From assembly GCA_020832965.1 (NCBI GenBank), contig JAJHRM010000005.1, positions 1 through 54,579 on the forward strand: a stretch of 54,579 bases of DNA, read 5' to 3'. The notes under the pieces were generated by a model. The model worked only from the letters and a program-made list of their open reading frames with translations, made no database searches and was not told where the DNA came from. The DNA comes from Thermofilum sp. (GTDB lineage Archaea; Thermoproteota; Thermoprotei; Thermofilales; Thermofilaceae). The translations under genes were made by a program, and so were the position numbers. Of this stretch, positions 7,604-15,522 are shown one piece after another (position 1 is the stretch's first letter; every line of letters starts with the position of its first letter).

Positions 7604-8419
7604 ATGGGAAAACGATATATGTCTGTCGATGTAGATGTTTGTGTGGCTGGGCAAGGGTCTTATTTGAGTGGTTGTAGTGAGGAGCTTGTCTGGGTTCCTA
7701 GTGCCGGTGTGGGTCTTGCAGGTGTCCTCCATCTTCCTGCCAGTGTTTCTAGGCCTGTGCTTTTTCTGCATGGGTTTACTGGGAATAAGGCTGAGAGTGG
7801 CAGGCTTTATACGGACATGGCTAGGTTTCTGTGCGGGTCTGGGTACGCTGCTTTGAGGTTTGATTTTCGCTGCCACGGGGATAGTCCTTTGCCCTTTGAG
7901 GAGTTCAGGATCTCGTTTGCCGTGGAGGATGCACGTAATGCTGCTAGTTTCTTGAAGAGTCATCCAAGCGTGGATGGGACCCGCTTCGGCGTTGTTGGGC
8001 TGAGTATGGGTGGGGGTGTCGCGGTTAGCCTTGCTGCTGGCCGTGACGATGTGGGTGCCCTTGTGCTCCTTTCACCTGCGCTGGACTGGCAGGAGCTTGC
8101 CCAGGGGGTTAGGGGCATGTTTAGGTTTGAGGGGGGCTACGTTTACTGGGGTCCTAACAGGTGGAGGGAGGCAAGCGCGATGGAGGCTATGGGCTTCTCT
8201 GTTATGGATCTGGCTGGGGAGGTGAGGGCTCCCACGCTGATTGTACATGCTGTTGACGACTTTATGGTGCCGATCAGCCAGGCTAAGCGGTTCTACGAGA
8301 AGCTGAGGGTCGAGAAGAAGTTTGTAGAGATTGAGCGTGGTGGACACGTGTTCGACGACTACGAAGTTAGGCGCAGGATCGAGGGGGAGGTCCTGGACTG
8401 GGTAAAAAAGCACCTCTAA
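7604..8419 (+). CDS. Alpha/beta hydrolase (esterase/acyl-peptidase type)
   Basis: A 271-residue enzyme of the serine-hydrolase alpha/beta fold. The oxyanion-hole segment is LFLHGFTGNK, the nucleophile elbow is GLSMGGG with the catalytic Ser, the acid is in IVHAVDDFMVP and the His is in RGGHVFDDYE. RFDFRCHGDSP is also typical. An ATG at 7619 (MSVDVDV) is an alternative start five codons in. The family includes carboxylesterases and acyl-aminoacyl-peptidase-like enzymes; the substrate cannot be read from sequence. A decayed duplicate of its 3' third lies at 997-1288. Confidence 0.85.
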   Translation: MGKRYMSVDVDVCVAGQGSYLSGCSEELVWVPSAGVGLAGVLHLPASVSRPVLFLHGFTGNKAESGRLYTDMARFLCGSGYAALRFDFRCHGDSPLPFEEFRISFAVEDARNAASFLKSHPSVDGTRFGVVGLSMGGGVAVSLAAGRDDVGALVLLSPALDWQELAQGVRGMFRFEGGYVYWGPNRWREASAMEAMGFSVMDLAGEVRAPTLIVHAVDDFMVPISQAKRFYEKLRVEKKFVEIERGGHVFDDYEVRRRIEGEVLDWVKKHL

Positions 8420-8501
8420 AGTGGTGTTCAGTCATCTGTGATTTAGCCGGTGGGCGTGGAAGCGCGCTAGGGACTTCGAGGACGGTGTTGGCATGCGCTA
8501 A

Positions 8502-8560
8502 CTTTCCTCAGTGACCAGAAACTTCTTCACCCATCGGACGGGGAGTTCAGTCATCATTGC
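8502..8560. repeat. Copy 2 of the segment shared with 2098-2157
   Basis: It matches CTTTCCTCAGTGACCAGAAA ... GGGGAGTTCAGTCATCAT of copy 1, with small differences in the middle. It lies 83 bp downstream of the intact hydrolase stop. Together with the hydrolase relic it marks a segmental duplication. Confidence 0.75.
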
Positions 8561-8615
8561 GAGCTTTTCTCTACGTGGGGGATGTATCTATGTTTTTCGC
8601 CCACGGGACTTTATA

Positions 8616-8968
8616 CCTATAATCGTTTCAAGATTCAATGTTCACGTTACAATTTTCTCGCTAGTAGAGTTTGCAGCCTCTATATACTATACGAGAAAAA
8701 CCCCGCTCTCCACGAGTATATTCCAGGTCATGCGGAAAATATGCAACGTTATTGATGCCCTTGACGATGCACTCTACGAAAAAATCTCAATGCTGATGGG
8801 AGAGCTCACCCACTACTCTACCCCTGCAACATTCGAAGACTAGCCAACGTCGTCATAGCCCTGCAGAGGAAAATGGTGCTTGTAACTGGCGACCCAGAAA
8901 GATGCACAGGTCTAGAAAAATATGGTCCAATAATTGTAGACGTGGAGGAACTCGTCCAGTCCACATGA
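8616..8968 (+). pseudogene. PIN-domain (VapC) relic, frameshifted
   Basis: One frame reads NVHVTIFSLVEFAASIYYTR, a PIN central strand and helix with the conserved Glu, followed by NVIDALDDALYEKISMLMGE. After a shift near 8835 another frame gives VVIALQRKMVLVTGDPERCT and then LEKYGPIIVDVEELVQST, ending at a TGA at 8966-8968. 'LVTGDP' is the last acidic motif of PIN domains. The first Asp motif is not preserved and the two halves are out of frame, so it is dead. No antitoxin gene remains upstream. Confidence 0.65.
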
Positions 8969-9052
8969 GAATTCTTGGAAAAAGAGATCAACCATAGATT
9001 CTTACAAACACTTTCTTCTTGGAGCCGAGAATAAGCTACTAAACCTCACACA

Positions 9053-9475
9053 CTAGAAAACATCTACCGGAACTTCGTCGTGTCTCAGGGCTTTTAGACC
9101 CTTAATAGACCTGTAAGCTTTGTCAAGCGACACAATAACTCCATCAAAGAGCAAAGAAGTAGCTACATGTAAAGAGTCAAAGAATGAAAGATTATACTTC
9201 TCTCTAAGCTCTGAAGCCTTAATAAACACTTCAAGTGTTAAAGGGGCTTCTCTCAGATTCGGAAAGTTCCTGAAGTAAAGGAGATCCTCCCTGACATCAG
9301 CCTCGCTGTAGCCCTTCGACTTAAGGAGTAGTGAATACTCTAGATAAGCTGAAGTTGCCACCTTTACATTCTTGTACTTTCCTGCAGCTACGTATTCAAA
9401 GAATTTACTTACTAACTCGTGATGCTTGTCCTTCTTGTTCACGTATGCTATCAAAGAGTCTAGCTCAATGATCAT
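9053..9475 (-). CDS. vapC: VapC-type PIN-domain toxin
   Basis: A 140-residue PIN protein: D6 (IELDSLIAYV), E46 (AYLEYSLLL), D100 (LSFFDSLHVATSLL) and D118 (VIVSLDKAYR) supply the acidic active site. The start ATG overlaps the stop of the antitoxin gene by 4 bp (ATGA), so the two are translationally coupled. It is intact, and its length fits the family. The target RNA is unknown. Confidence 0.85.
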   Translation of the reverse strand: MIIELDSLIAYVNKKDKHHELVSKFFEYVAAGKYKNVKVATSAYLEYSLLLKSKGYSEADVREDLLYFRNFPNLREAPLTLEVFIKASELREKYNLSFFDSLHVATSLLFDGVIVSLDKAYRSIKGLKALRHDEVPVDVF

Positions 9476-9711
9476 TTTCCAATCTCCTGCATAATAAGTT
9501 CGTCGGCTTTTTCCTCTACGGATTCATAAGTAAGGGAGGAGTCATCATACTTTCCACGTAAAGCTTTTGCCGGGTTCTTAATTACCTCTATGATTACTTT
9601 ATTATTCTCCACCTTCCATGCGAGAATATCCCCTACCTCTAACCCTAAAGCCTTCCTAATCCCCGCTGGGACACTTGTGAGATACTTCTTACTTACTTTG
9701 CTAAGTTCCAT
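9472..9711 (-). CDS. vapB: AbrB-type antitoxin (VapB)
   Basis: A 79-residue protein starting MELSKVSKKYLTSVPAGIRK with ALGLEVGDILAWKVENNKVI, a clear AbrB/SpoVT swapped-hairpin domain. The acidic C-terminal tail (SVEEKADELIMQEIGK) would bind the PIN partner encoded just downstream. An AT-rich stretch upstream (AGTATAAAAATTTTTC near 9741) supplies a TATA box at roughly 30-40 nt. Confidence 0.8.
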   Translation of the reverse strand: MELSKVSKKYLTSVPAGIRKALGLEVGDILAWKVENNKVIIEVIKNPAKALRGKYDDSSLTYESVEEKADELIMQEIGK

Positions 9712-9773
9712 AATTAATGCTAAGAATGATATGAAGGCTAAGTATAAAAATTTTTCTTAACTCTTGGGCATCT

Positions 9774-9787
9774 TAGCGCGCGCGCTA
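9774..9787. repeat. 14-bp GCGCGC palindrome
   Basis: TAGCGCGCGCGCTA is a perfect 14-bp palindrome in a gap. Related sites in this window: AGCGCGCGCT at 7477, 10446, 18182 and 44050; TAGCGCGCTA at 48043; ACGCGCGCGT at 19011; TAGCGCG...CGCGCTA at 13385-13406. See the findings. Confidence 0.6.
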
Positions 9788-9856
9788 CCCCCCTCATAGG
9801 CAGGGTTACCTGGGAGACTGGTCACGAGGTTTAAGACCTCCTTTAGTGAAAAACCC

Positions 9857-10430
9857 TTATAATTTCCTTAGGAATCTTCTCCTTGTATAAAGGATAAGCA
9901 AAGAGTTCCCTGGGAGAGTGGCTAGCGTGCTCTTTTCCTCGGACAAGACTATAGTCCAAGGATTACGTGGATCCTGGCTTGCGATGACCTTTGCCCCCCG
10001 CTAGTTCTAGACTTCTACGTAGCACGAAGAGCTGGTATGGGAGACTCTCCGTGTTTATGGGGTACTCCCTACCTATACGGTCTAGCGAGAAGGCCAATTT
10101 CTCTGCAAATAGCTGGAGCTCCTGCCTTGTACCAGTAAACGCTGCCTGGGTTGGTGAGCTACATAGTTGCTAGTCGTAAGGAATCATTTCAAGTGCAAGT
10201 TTCTCGGCTGTCTCATCGGTAGCTTTTTCCGCATCTATCATAGAGAAGCCTGTCATTGGACCATTTACAACGAGCCGTGCCTGTGGGGATTTGAGGAGAG
10301 AGTCCTCGCTATTACTGTTCGGCCGGGCTCACTTCCCCAATAGTTGACTACGCCTAGTGGTGCCTTTTCCAGCATGATCTTGAGGTTTCTGCTTTCATGT
10401 GTAAGGTAGGCTACGAGAAGACCTCGTCTC
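9857..10430 (-). pseudogene. Decayed gene of unknown family
   Basis: Protein-like stretches on the minus strand switch frame repeatedly. From the upstream side: RRGLLVAYLTHESRNLKIML then EKAPLGVVNYWGSEPGRTVI; next ARLVVNGPMTGFSMIDAEKA; then PTQAAFTGTRQELQLFAEKL with SLDRIGREYPINTESLPYQL; then KVIASQDPRNPWTIVLSEEK ending at a TAA at 9857-9859. At least three frameshifts and two stops separate them. I do not recognise the family. A GCGCGC palindrome lies on each side (9774 and 10446). Confidence 0.45.
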
Positions 10431-10529
10431 ACTAGCTAGTCCAAAAGCGCGCGCTAGACATATGATGAGAAAGTATTGTTGAAGCTTCAGCTCAATAGAT
10501 ATTTTTGGAGAGCTTCTATAGAAAAAACA

Positions 10530-10539
10530 TTTATTAAAG
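10530..10539 (+). promoter_or_regulatory. TATA box of the ABC-2 exporter operon
   Basis: TTTATTAAAG lies 21-30 nt before the ATG at 10560. It supports that ATG as the start of a leaderless message, rather than the TTG/ATG-like codons further upstream. Confidence 0.45.
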
Positions 10540-10559
10540 TGGAAAAGTTTTGTTGTCTC

Positions 10560-11582
10560 ATGCCTAGTGAAGAGAACGGGAAATATGCTATTTATGTTGA
10601 AAACTTGGTTAAAGTCTTCGCTGGGGGGCTAAAAGCCCTTGATGATGTTTCCCTCCAAGTAGATGAGGGCGAAATACATGCTGTCGTTGGACCCAACGGC
10701 GCTGGAAAGACTACCCTCATGAGAATCTTGACAACGCAGATTCCACCATCTTCTGGACGCGCTTATGTTCTCGGCTACGATGTAACAAAGGAGGGGGGCG
10801 CTGTTAGGAGGCTGATAAGTTATGTTCCGCAGGAGTTCTCAGTGTGGACGGACATTACTGGTTACGAGAACTTACTTTTTTATTCGAAGATATATGGGGT
10901 ACCAAGCGAGAGGCGTCATAGGATGATATGTGAGGTGCTTGAATTGATGGGGCTGTCTGAGGCTGCTGGCAGACTGGTCAGGACTTACTCGGGGGGAATG
11001 ATTAGGAGGCTTGAAATAGCTGCTGCCCTAATGGTTAAGCCGAGGGTTATCTTTTTAGATGAACCGACTATTGGGCTTGACCCTAGGGCTCGTGAAGTTG
11101 TTTGGGAGAAGCTGCTTGAGTATCAGCGCGAGTACAAAGTTACGGTTCTCTTCAATACGCATTACATGGACGAGGCTGAAAGGTATGCGGAAAAGGTTAC
11201 TATTCTCAATAGGGGCAGGGTCATAGCTAGAGGTACGCCGGGAGAACTCGTGAAGCTGCTGGGCGGAGAAACCATAAAGGTATGGATAGATGGGGAATCA
11301 GGGAAGGCTTCACAGGTACTCTCAAACATTGATGAACTCAAGGTGTTGTCAGTTGCAAATAATCAGCTTGTCCTTTTAACACCTGACTCTTCTACAATGC
11401 TTCCGAGAATTGTCCAGACACTATCAAAGTCGGGTGTAAAAGTCAGGTCGACAACTGTGAGTAGACCTACACTTGAAGATGTCTTCATAAAGCTGACTGG
11501 TATGAGCATCGAGGAGGCGGAAAAGGCTAGCGGGATGCGTGATGTACGCGCAATGAGGAGAGCTATAAGGGCGGGCGGTTGA
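10560..11582 (+). CDS. ABC-2 type exporter, ATP-binding subunit
   Basis: 340 residues from the ATG at 10560. Walker A is GPNGAGKTT (about 44-52), the Q-loop region is VPQEFSVWTD, the signature is YSGGM, Walker B is VIFLDEPTIGLDPRAREV, and the switch His is in NTHYMDEAE. The C-terminal 100 residues (VWIDGESGKASQVLS ... RPTLEDVFIKLTGMS) are the DrrA/CcmA-type extension of drug- or lipid-type ABC-2 exporters. The permease gene follows after one base. Substrate unknown. A frame reaching 10476 exists, but its first 28 residues look untranslated. Confidence 0.88.
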   Translation: MPSEENGKYAIYVENLVKVFAGGLKALDDVSLQVDEGEIHAVVGPNGAGKTTLMRILTTQIPPSSGRAYVLGYDVTKEGGAVRRLISYVPQEFSVWTDITGYENLLFYSKIYGVPSERRHRMICEVLELMGLSEAAGRLVRTYSGGMIRRLEIAAALMVKPRVIFLDEPTIGLDPRAREVVWEKLLEYQREYKVTVLFNTHYMDEAERYAEKVTILNRGRVIARGTPGELVKLLGGETIKVWIDGESGKASQVLSNIDELKVLSVANNQLVLLTPDSSTMLPRIVQTLSKSGVKVRSTTVSRPTLEDVFIKLTGMSIEEAEKASGMRDVRAMRRAIRAGG

Positions 11583-11583
11583 C

Positions 11584-12354
11584 ATGGGTTTGAGTTCGTA
11601 TTTGGGGCAGGCTATTGCTTTCGTCGAGCTCGAGCTGAGGAGGCTAAGGCACGACCCCACTGAGGTCTTTACAAGGGCTGTTCAGCCAATCCTCTGGCTG
11701 GCGGTGTTTGGGACAATGATGGAGAGGTTGCGGAGCATCCCTACGGCTAACGTAGATTACTTGACATTTATTTCTCCGGGGGTCGTTCTTCAGTCCTCGA
11801 GCTTTATCGCTCTTGCTTACGGCATAATGCTTGTTTGGGAACGCGAATCCGGGATATTAAAGAAGCTTGTATCCTCACCGGTAGACAGATTTGTAATTGT
11901 TCTGGGGCGCTCCCTAGCAGGCGCTGTCAGGGCGGTTACGCAGTTATTCATAGTTCTCCCGGTAGCCCTGCTCTGTGGAGCTCAATTAAAACTGGATCCC
12001 CCAAGCCTTACAATAGCTACACTTGCACTGCTTATTGGTTCTGTGGGCTTCACCTCTCTTTCAATAATCCTTGCAGTCTTCATGAAGACCAGGGAGAGGT
12101 TCATGGGGATACTCCAGGCAATAGTTATGCCTCTTTTCTTCACTAGCAACGCTCTGTACCCCGTGGACATAATGCCAGCGCCATTGAGAACCTTCGCTGT
12201 AGTAAATCCCATGACATATATTATCTCGAGCCTCCGTGATACGTTAATCTATGGAGACATAATTTCAGCGATTAACGGTTTACTTGTTACACTCCTGTTT
12301 TCATCAATAGTACTTGCCCTGGCAACCATGTATCTACAAAAAATTGTTGAATAA
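11584..12354 (+). CDS. ABC-2 type exporter, permease
   Basis: 256 residues with six hydrophobic segments. PTEVFTRAVQPILWLAVFGT is the usual first transmembrane region, VWERESGILKKLVSSPVDR is the conserved cytoplasmic elbow of ABC-2 (DrrB-like) permeases, and LFFTSNALYPVDIMPAPLRT with VNPMTYIISSLRDTLIYG is the family's C-terminal signature. It is coupled to the ATPase gene by a 1-bp gap. The pair exports an unknown substrate. Confidence 0.88.
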   Translation: MGLSSYLGQAIAFVELELRRLRHDPTEVFTRAVQPILWLAVFGTMMERLRSIPTANVDYLTFISPGVVLQSSSFIALAYGIMLVWERESGILKKLVSSPVDRFVIVLGRSLAGAVRAVTQLFIVLPVALLCGAQLKLDPPSLTIATLALLIGSVGFTSLSIILAVFMKTRERFMGILQAIVMPLFFTSNALYPVDIMPAPLRTFAVVNPMTYIISSLRDTLIYGDIISAINGLLVTLLFSSIVLALATMYLQKIVE

Positions 12355-12493
12355 GGGCTTTTCTCTAGGTGATACTTCCTTTTAAACAAGAAGATCCAAC
12401 TACACGATGCATACGGCAAATCTAAATGCTACAAGCATTATAGCCTCTTAGCATAATTAGGTTAAGGAGTTGGCTTTGAGGTTCTTGCTGAGA

Positions 12494-12540
12494 CATTGCT
12501 ATTTTTGCTTTTCTCCTTTTAAAGCAAAAGCATAACAATG
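12494..12540. other. Long inverted repeat / hairpin
   Basis: TTTTGCTTT (12503-12511) pairs perfectly with AAAGCAAAA (12521-12529) across a 9-nt loop, and an outer CATTG (12494-12498) pairs with CAATG (12536-12540). It lies between the convergent ABC permease gene (stop 12354) and the small gene ending at 12624. It could be a terminator, a processing site or a small structured RNA. Confidence 0.4.
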
Positions 12541-12623
12541 CTGTGTAAAGGGTTATTTCGCGCACAACCTCACTTGTTAACTCCTGGGCGGAGGGAATAT
12601 TATTTGAGATTTATTGGAGGTGA

Positions 12624-12821
12624 CTATGTCAAGGCTAGTTTTTTAGACCCTTGCCTGTACCTTTCGAGGACCCTCTTGGCTATTTCTGGGTTTTTCCTGT
12701 AGAATTCGCGGACGCTTTTTATCTGCGAATCTATTAGTTTTCTTTGTTGTTCGCTCCATTCTTCGTCTCTGCGCGTCTTGACGTATCTTGCCCAGTAAAT
12801 GATGAACTCTCTTCTATCCAC
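12624..12821 (-). CDS. Small partner protein of the nucleotidyltransferase
   Basis: A 65-residue basic, helical protein starting MDRREFIIYWARYVKTRRDE and continuing WSEQQRKLIDSQIKSVREFY. Its start overlaps the stop of the upstream nucleotidyltransferase frame by 8 bp, so the two are one transcription unit. In archaea such short proteins accompany AbiEii/DUF6036-type nucleotidyltransferases, which suggests a toxin-antitoxin-like pair. That role is inferred from position and size only. Confidence 0.6.
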   Translation of the reverse strand: MDRREFIIYWARYVKTRRDEEWSEQQRKLIDSQIKSVREFYRKNPEIAKRVLERYRQGSKKLALT

Positions 12822-13382
12822 TTTTCACCGCCTTTCTGTATTCTTCTAGCTTTCTCTCATTAAGCTTTTCTTTGAAAACCTCTCTTAGGTGGAGAGCATC
12901 TTCCAATTCCTTCTCAGATTTTAATACCTCTTCCTTATAGACGATCTGCATCTCTATAGGTGGGATGAATATGTGCTGCCCGCTGGGAAACATGACTCTT
13001 ATTCTATCACTTATTGTTAAAAAGTCAACCATTTTCTTACAAGTCTTGAGCACTATGCTCGGTATTATGTCGCCTTTCCTTGCAAACCTCAGGCTAGTCC
13101 CCCGAGAACTCTGAACGCATCCTCCGAATTCTCGGCATTAAGACACCAGAAGGACTTGTGTATTTCCCGCCAAAATTTTTCAAAGTTCTCCTGATCCATG
13201 TCCTTGACTAGTATGTCTATGTCTTCCGTGGCCCTAGCTCTTCCAAAGAGTATAGCAACGTAGCCGGATACGACCACGTATTCAGAGTATTTACCGAGCA
13301 CCTTGACAAATTTCAGCAGCAGCTTGCCGAGCTCGTTGAGCTTCTTTGACAGCAGGAGTGTTTTCTCGTCTATCCACTCCAT
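12814..13382 (-). pseudogene. AbiEii/DUF6036-like nucleotidyltransferase with one frameshift
   Basis: Two adjacent frames form one protein. The N-terminal part (ATG at 13382) contains VVSGYVAILFGRARATEDID, the GxxA...R.T.DID core of AbiEii-like nucleotidyltransferases, and EKFWREIHKSFWCLNAENSE, then stops at 13089. The rest, SLRFARKGDIIPSIVLKTCK ... PIEMQIVYKEEVLKSEKELE, is in the next frame to 12814. The break sits at a run of five G (GGGGG, about 13099-13103); one additional G would restore the reading ...VLGGTSLRFARKG. It is either a real frameshift or a homopolymer error; if repaired the protein has about 189 residues, normal for the family. Confidence 0.7.
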
Positions 13383-13384
13383 AG

Positions 13385-13406
13385 TAGCGCGTACTAGTGC
13401 GCGCTA
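13385..13406. repeat. GCGCGC-type inverted repeat between divergent genes
   Basis: TAGCGCG-TACTAGTG-CGCGCTA lies between the nucleotidyltransferase start (13382) and the coiled-coil gene start (13448). Its left arm plus centre, TAGCGCGTACT, recurs exactly at 979-989 and 24977-24987. Confidence 0.55.
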
Positions 13407-13447
13407 AATAAATATGCGTGTTTGCTTTTCTTAGGTAGTGGTGAGTC

Positions 13448-13663
13448 GTGGCATCAAGCACCAAAGAGCTCGCCGAGCTCAAGACGTACCTCGAGAAGAG
13501 GCTAGAGGAGCTGAGACGGGAAGAGAACTCGCTCAAGTCTAACTTAGAGAGGATGCTTGAGCACATAAGACAAGAGGAAGTAATGCTTGAAAGGATGCTT
13601 AGGCTCGTTAACGAGGCTCTAAGAGGGCGCAATCCTGAGGAAAATCGTCACCGGGAGCGCTGA
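13448..13663 (+). CDS. Small coiled-coil protein
   Basis: 71 residues starting with GTG: ASSTKELAELKTYLEKRLEE, then LRREENSLKSNLERMLEHIR and EEVMLERMLRLVNEAL, an almost continuous heptad pattern. It has no recognised family. AATAAATATG about 30 nt upstream supplies a TATA-like element. The highly charged composition and clean codon use make it a credible gene, perhaps a chromatin or transcription accessory protein, but no function can be assigned. Confidence 0.65.
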   Translation: MASSTKELAELKTYLEKRLEELRREENSLKSNLERMLEHIRQEEVMLERMLRLVNEALRGRNPEENRHRER

Positions 13664-13812
13664 CCTCCTCCCCGCCCTGAAGCATCGCGCAGTGGTGGGA
13701 TATAGCTATCAAGTTGCTGACGCCAATATCAATACCTGCTACTAGACCTCCTCTAACTGCCTTCTCCCTCGAAGGATATGTACGCATACCACTTCTCTCT
13801 AACTTCGAGGGA
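13664..13812 (-). pseudogene. TnpB relic (RuvC-I region)
   Basis: One frame gives VREKWYAYISFEGEG; after a shift the next gives EKAVRGGLVAGIDIGVSNLI with AISHH. 'WYxxISFE' and 'VRGGLVAGIDIGVNNLxAI' are the end of the WED region and the RuvC-I motif (with its catalytic Asp) of IS605/IS200-family TnpB. About 50 residues are left. A 14-bp direct repeat GGGAAATGTTTGCT at 13809-13822 and 13849-13862 lies at its upstream end. Confidence 0.7.
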
Positions 13813-13860
13813 AATGTTTGCTTGCTACCTTAAGACATTAAACCTTCTGGGAAATGTTTG

Positions 13861-15387
13861 CTACGAGATGTGAGCGAATGCTTGTTTTTGGAGAGTGTTT
13901 CTCACTTCTTGCGTGAGTGTTTGTAGGTATTTTTCTTTTATTTCCTTTGGAGTGTTGTTTCTCAGGATGTTTTCTATTGTTTGTATCGTCTTGCCTATGT
14001 CTTGGTGGATTTTAGCCGTGCCTATGAGTGCTTTGTTTACGTAGATTTCTATTCTCCTCTTCTTGGCTCTAAGCTCTATTTGCCAGTCGTCTAGGGCGGT
14101 CTGCAGCAGTATACGTGTGGGGGGCTTTGGGAGACCTGTTGAGAAGGCTTCTCCAACGATCTTTACTGCCGCTATGGTTGATGCTAGCTTGAGCCAGTTG
14201 TCTGTGAAGGCGTCGCCCGTCCTCAGTTTGACTTCTCGGTTTTCCCTCAGCTGTGCGTATATTCTCTGCCTCAGCCCGCTTACGCCCAGGCTTAGTGCCT
14301 GGCTTGCCGGAATCCTATCTACTACGACTATCTCGTGTGTTGACTCCACTCTTACTTCGAACTCGGGTTTAGGCTTTAGGTGCATGTGTGCTACCTTCCA
14401 TCGGGATGTGGCGGGGTCTAGGAGGCTTTTCAGAGGATCTATTGGGCTTATTCTCATTGCATACCCCCTTACGTAGCCAGGCTCTTTACCGGTGTGCATG
14501 AACTGTTCCACTAATACGAGCGCTATTAGCCTCGAGAGGTTCGGGAGATGCTTGCGCAGGCGCTTCTCCAAGAGTAGGTAGGCCTTGAGCCACTCTGGGG
14601 GGAGGGATGATAGCTTTAGGTCCACTTCCTGCCTGGACATGACGAAGCCGTACCACCACGACGGAGAGTCTTCGGCCACCCTTTCGAGCTCCTCCAAGCT
14701 GAGCCGGAGCGCCCTGTTTGCTGCCTGCTCGCTTGCGCATAGGGTGTTTACGGCTATGCTCCACACCAGCTCGTCTTTGGGGAGTGACCTCTCATCTCCG
14801 AGAGCTGCGGCAATGCGCCTCTTTAGAGCTTCCTTCTCAGCCCTCGTCTTCACGTGTCCACTACTTACCAGTTCTGCGAGCTTGAAGGCGACTACTATGG
14901 CGCGGTAGATCCTCGCGTGGCGTGAAAGCTTAGCGTTGAGGGCTAGCTCGTTCAGTACTGCAGCGAGAGACTCCTCGCTTAAACGCCCCAGCAACCACAG
15001 GGCAAAGAGGTATTTGAGGAGGAGACCGTATTCGTCTTCGCTTAGCGAGGATGCGAATTCCGCGAGCTGCTTGAGATCTCCTACTCTCACCGCCTGCTCG
15101 ACCCTCTCCTCGAACACTCTCTCCCTTTGAAACAAGTCGCCCATTGCCCCTACTTCTTCCTGCAGGCCCAACCCGTGCACTGCAACAGCGTACACCATCA
15201 CCTCGTCGAAGAGCATTCTTCTGGGAGCCATTGTCCCTAGTAAGGGCTCTATCCCGGCCTCAATGTAGGACTGCCTCAGGAAGTCTCTGAGCTCCTTTCG
15301 GGTGGAAATTTCACCTACAAGTATTTTTCCCAAGGCTTCGACGGCTATGTTCAATCTTTTCCTTAGGGCTTCCCGTGTGTGCTCCAA
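13861..15387 (-). CDS. DUF2192-like crenarchaeal hypothetical protein
   Basis: 508 residues, predicted mainly helical in the N-terminal 330. RKRLNIAVEALGKILVGEIS, then RKELRDFLRQSYIEAGIEPL resembles the DUF2192 proteins of crenarchaea, which have no known function. The C-terminal third (VAHMHLKPKPEFEVRVESTH ... ILLQTALDDWQIELRAKKRR) looks mixed alpha/beta. No signal peptide or membrane segment is seen. Neighbours on the same strand are unrelated. I am confident it is a real gene, less so of the DUF assignment. Confidence 0.6.
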   Translation of the reverse strand: MEHTREALRKRLNIAVEALGKILVGEISTRKELRDFLRQSYIEAGIEPLLGTMAPRRMLFDEVMVYAVAVHGLGLQEEVGAMGDLFQRERVFEERVEQAVRVGDLKQLAEFASSLSEDEYGLLLKYLFALWLLGRLSEESLAAVLNELALNAKLSRHARIYRAIVVAFKLAELVSSGHVKTRAEKEALKRRIAAALGDERSLPKDELVWSIAVNTLCASEQAANRALRLSLEELERVAEDSPSWWYGFVMSRQEVDLKLSSLPPEWLKAYLLLEKRLRKHLPNLSRLIALVLVEQFMHTGKEPGYVRGYAMRISPIDPLKSLLDPATSRWKVAHMHLKPKPEFEVRVESTHEIVVVDRIPASQALSLGVSGLRQRIYAQLRENREVKLRTGDAFTDNWLKLASTIAAVKIVGEAFSTGLPKPPTRILLQTALDDWQIELRAKKRRIEIYVNKALIGTAKIHQDIGKTIQTIENILRNNTPKEIKEKYLQTLTQEVRNTLQKQAFAHIS

Positions 15388-15522
15388 GCTACCGCCCTCA
15401 GGTTCCGGCGTGGAAGCTTAGGGGTGTACATCTTAAGGGGCGTCCTTGGAATTTATTTCTATCGCTGCATATATAGGCTGAAATTTACTTGTAAATGCTA
15501 GGTGCGGCTAGAGCCTTGTCCG

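Noticed and set aside
8511..8843. 110-codon frame read as one intact protein
   Set aside because: Its first part covers the duplicated 60-bp segment and only the middle resembles a PIN domain, whose C-terminus is in another frame; called a pseudogene instead.
14486..14908. Long frames opposite the DUF2192-like gene
   Set aside because: Both strands are open because of GC-rich codon bias; the 508-residue frame has coherent protein composition and the opposite ones do not.
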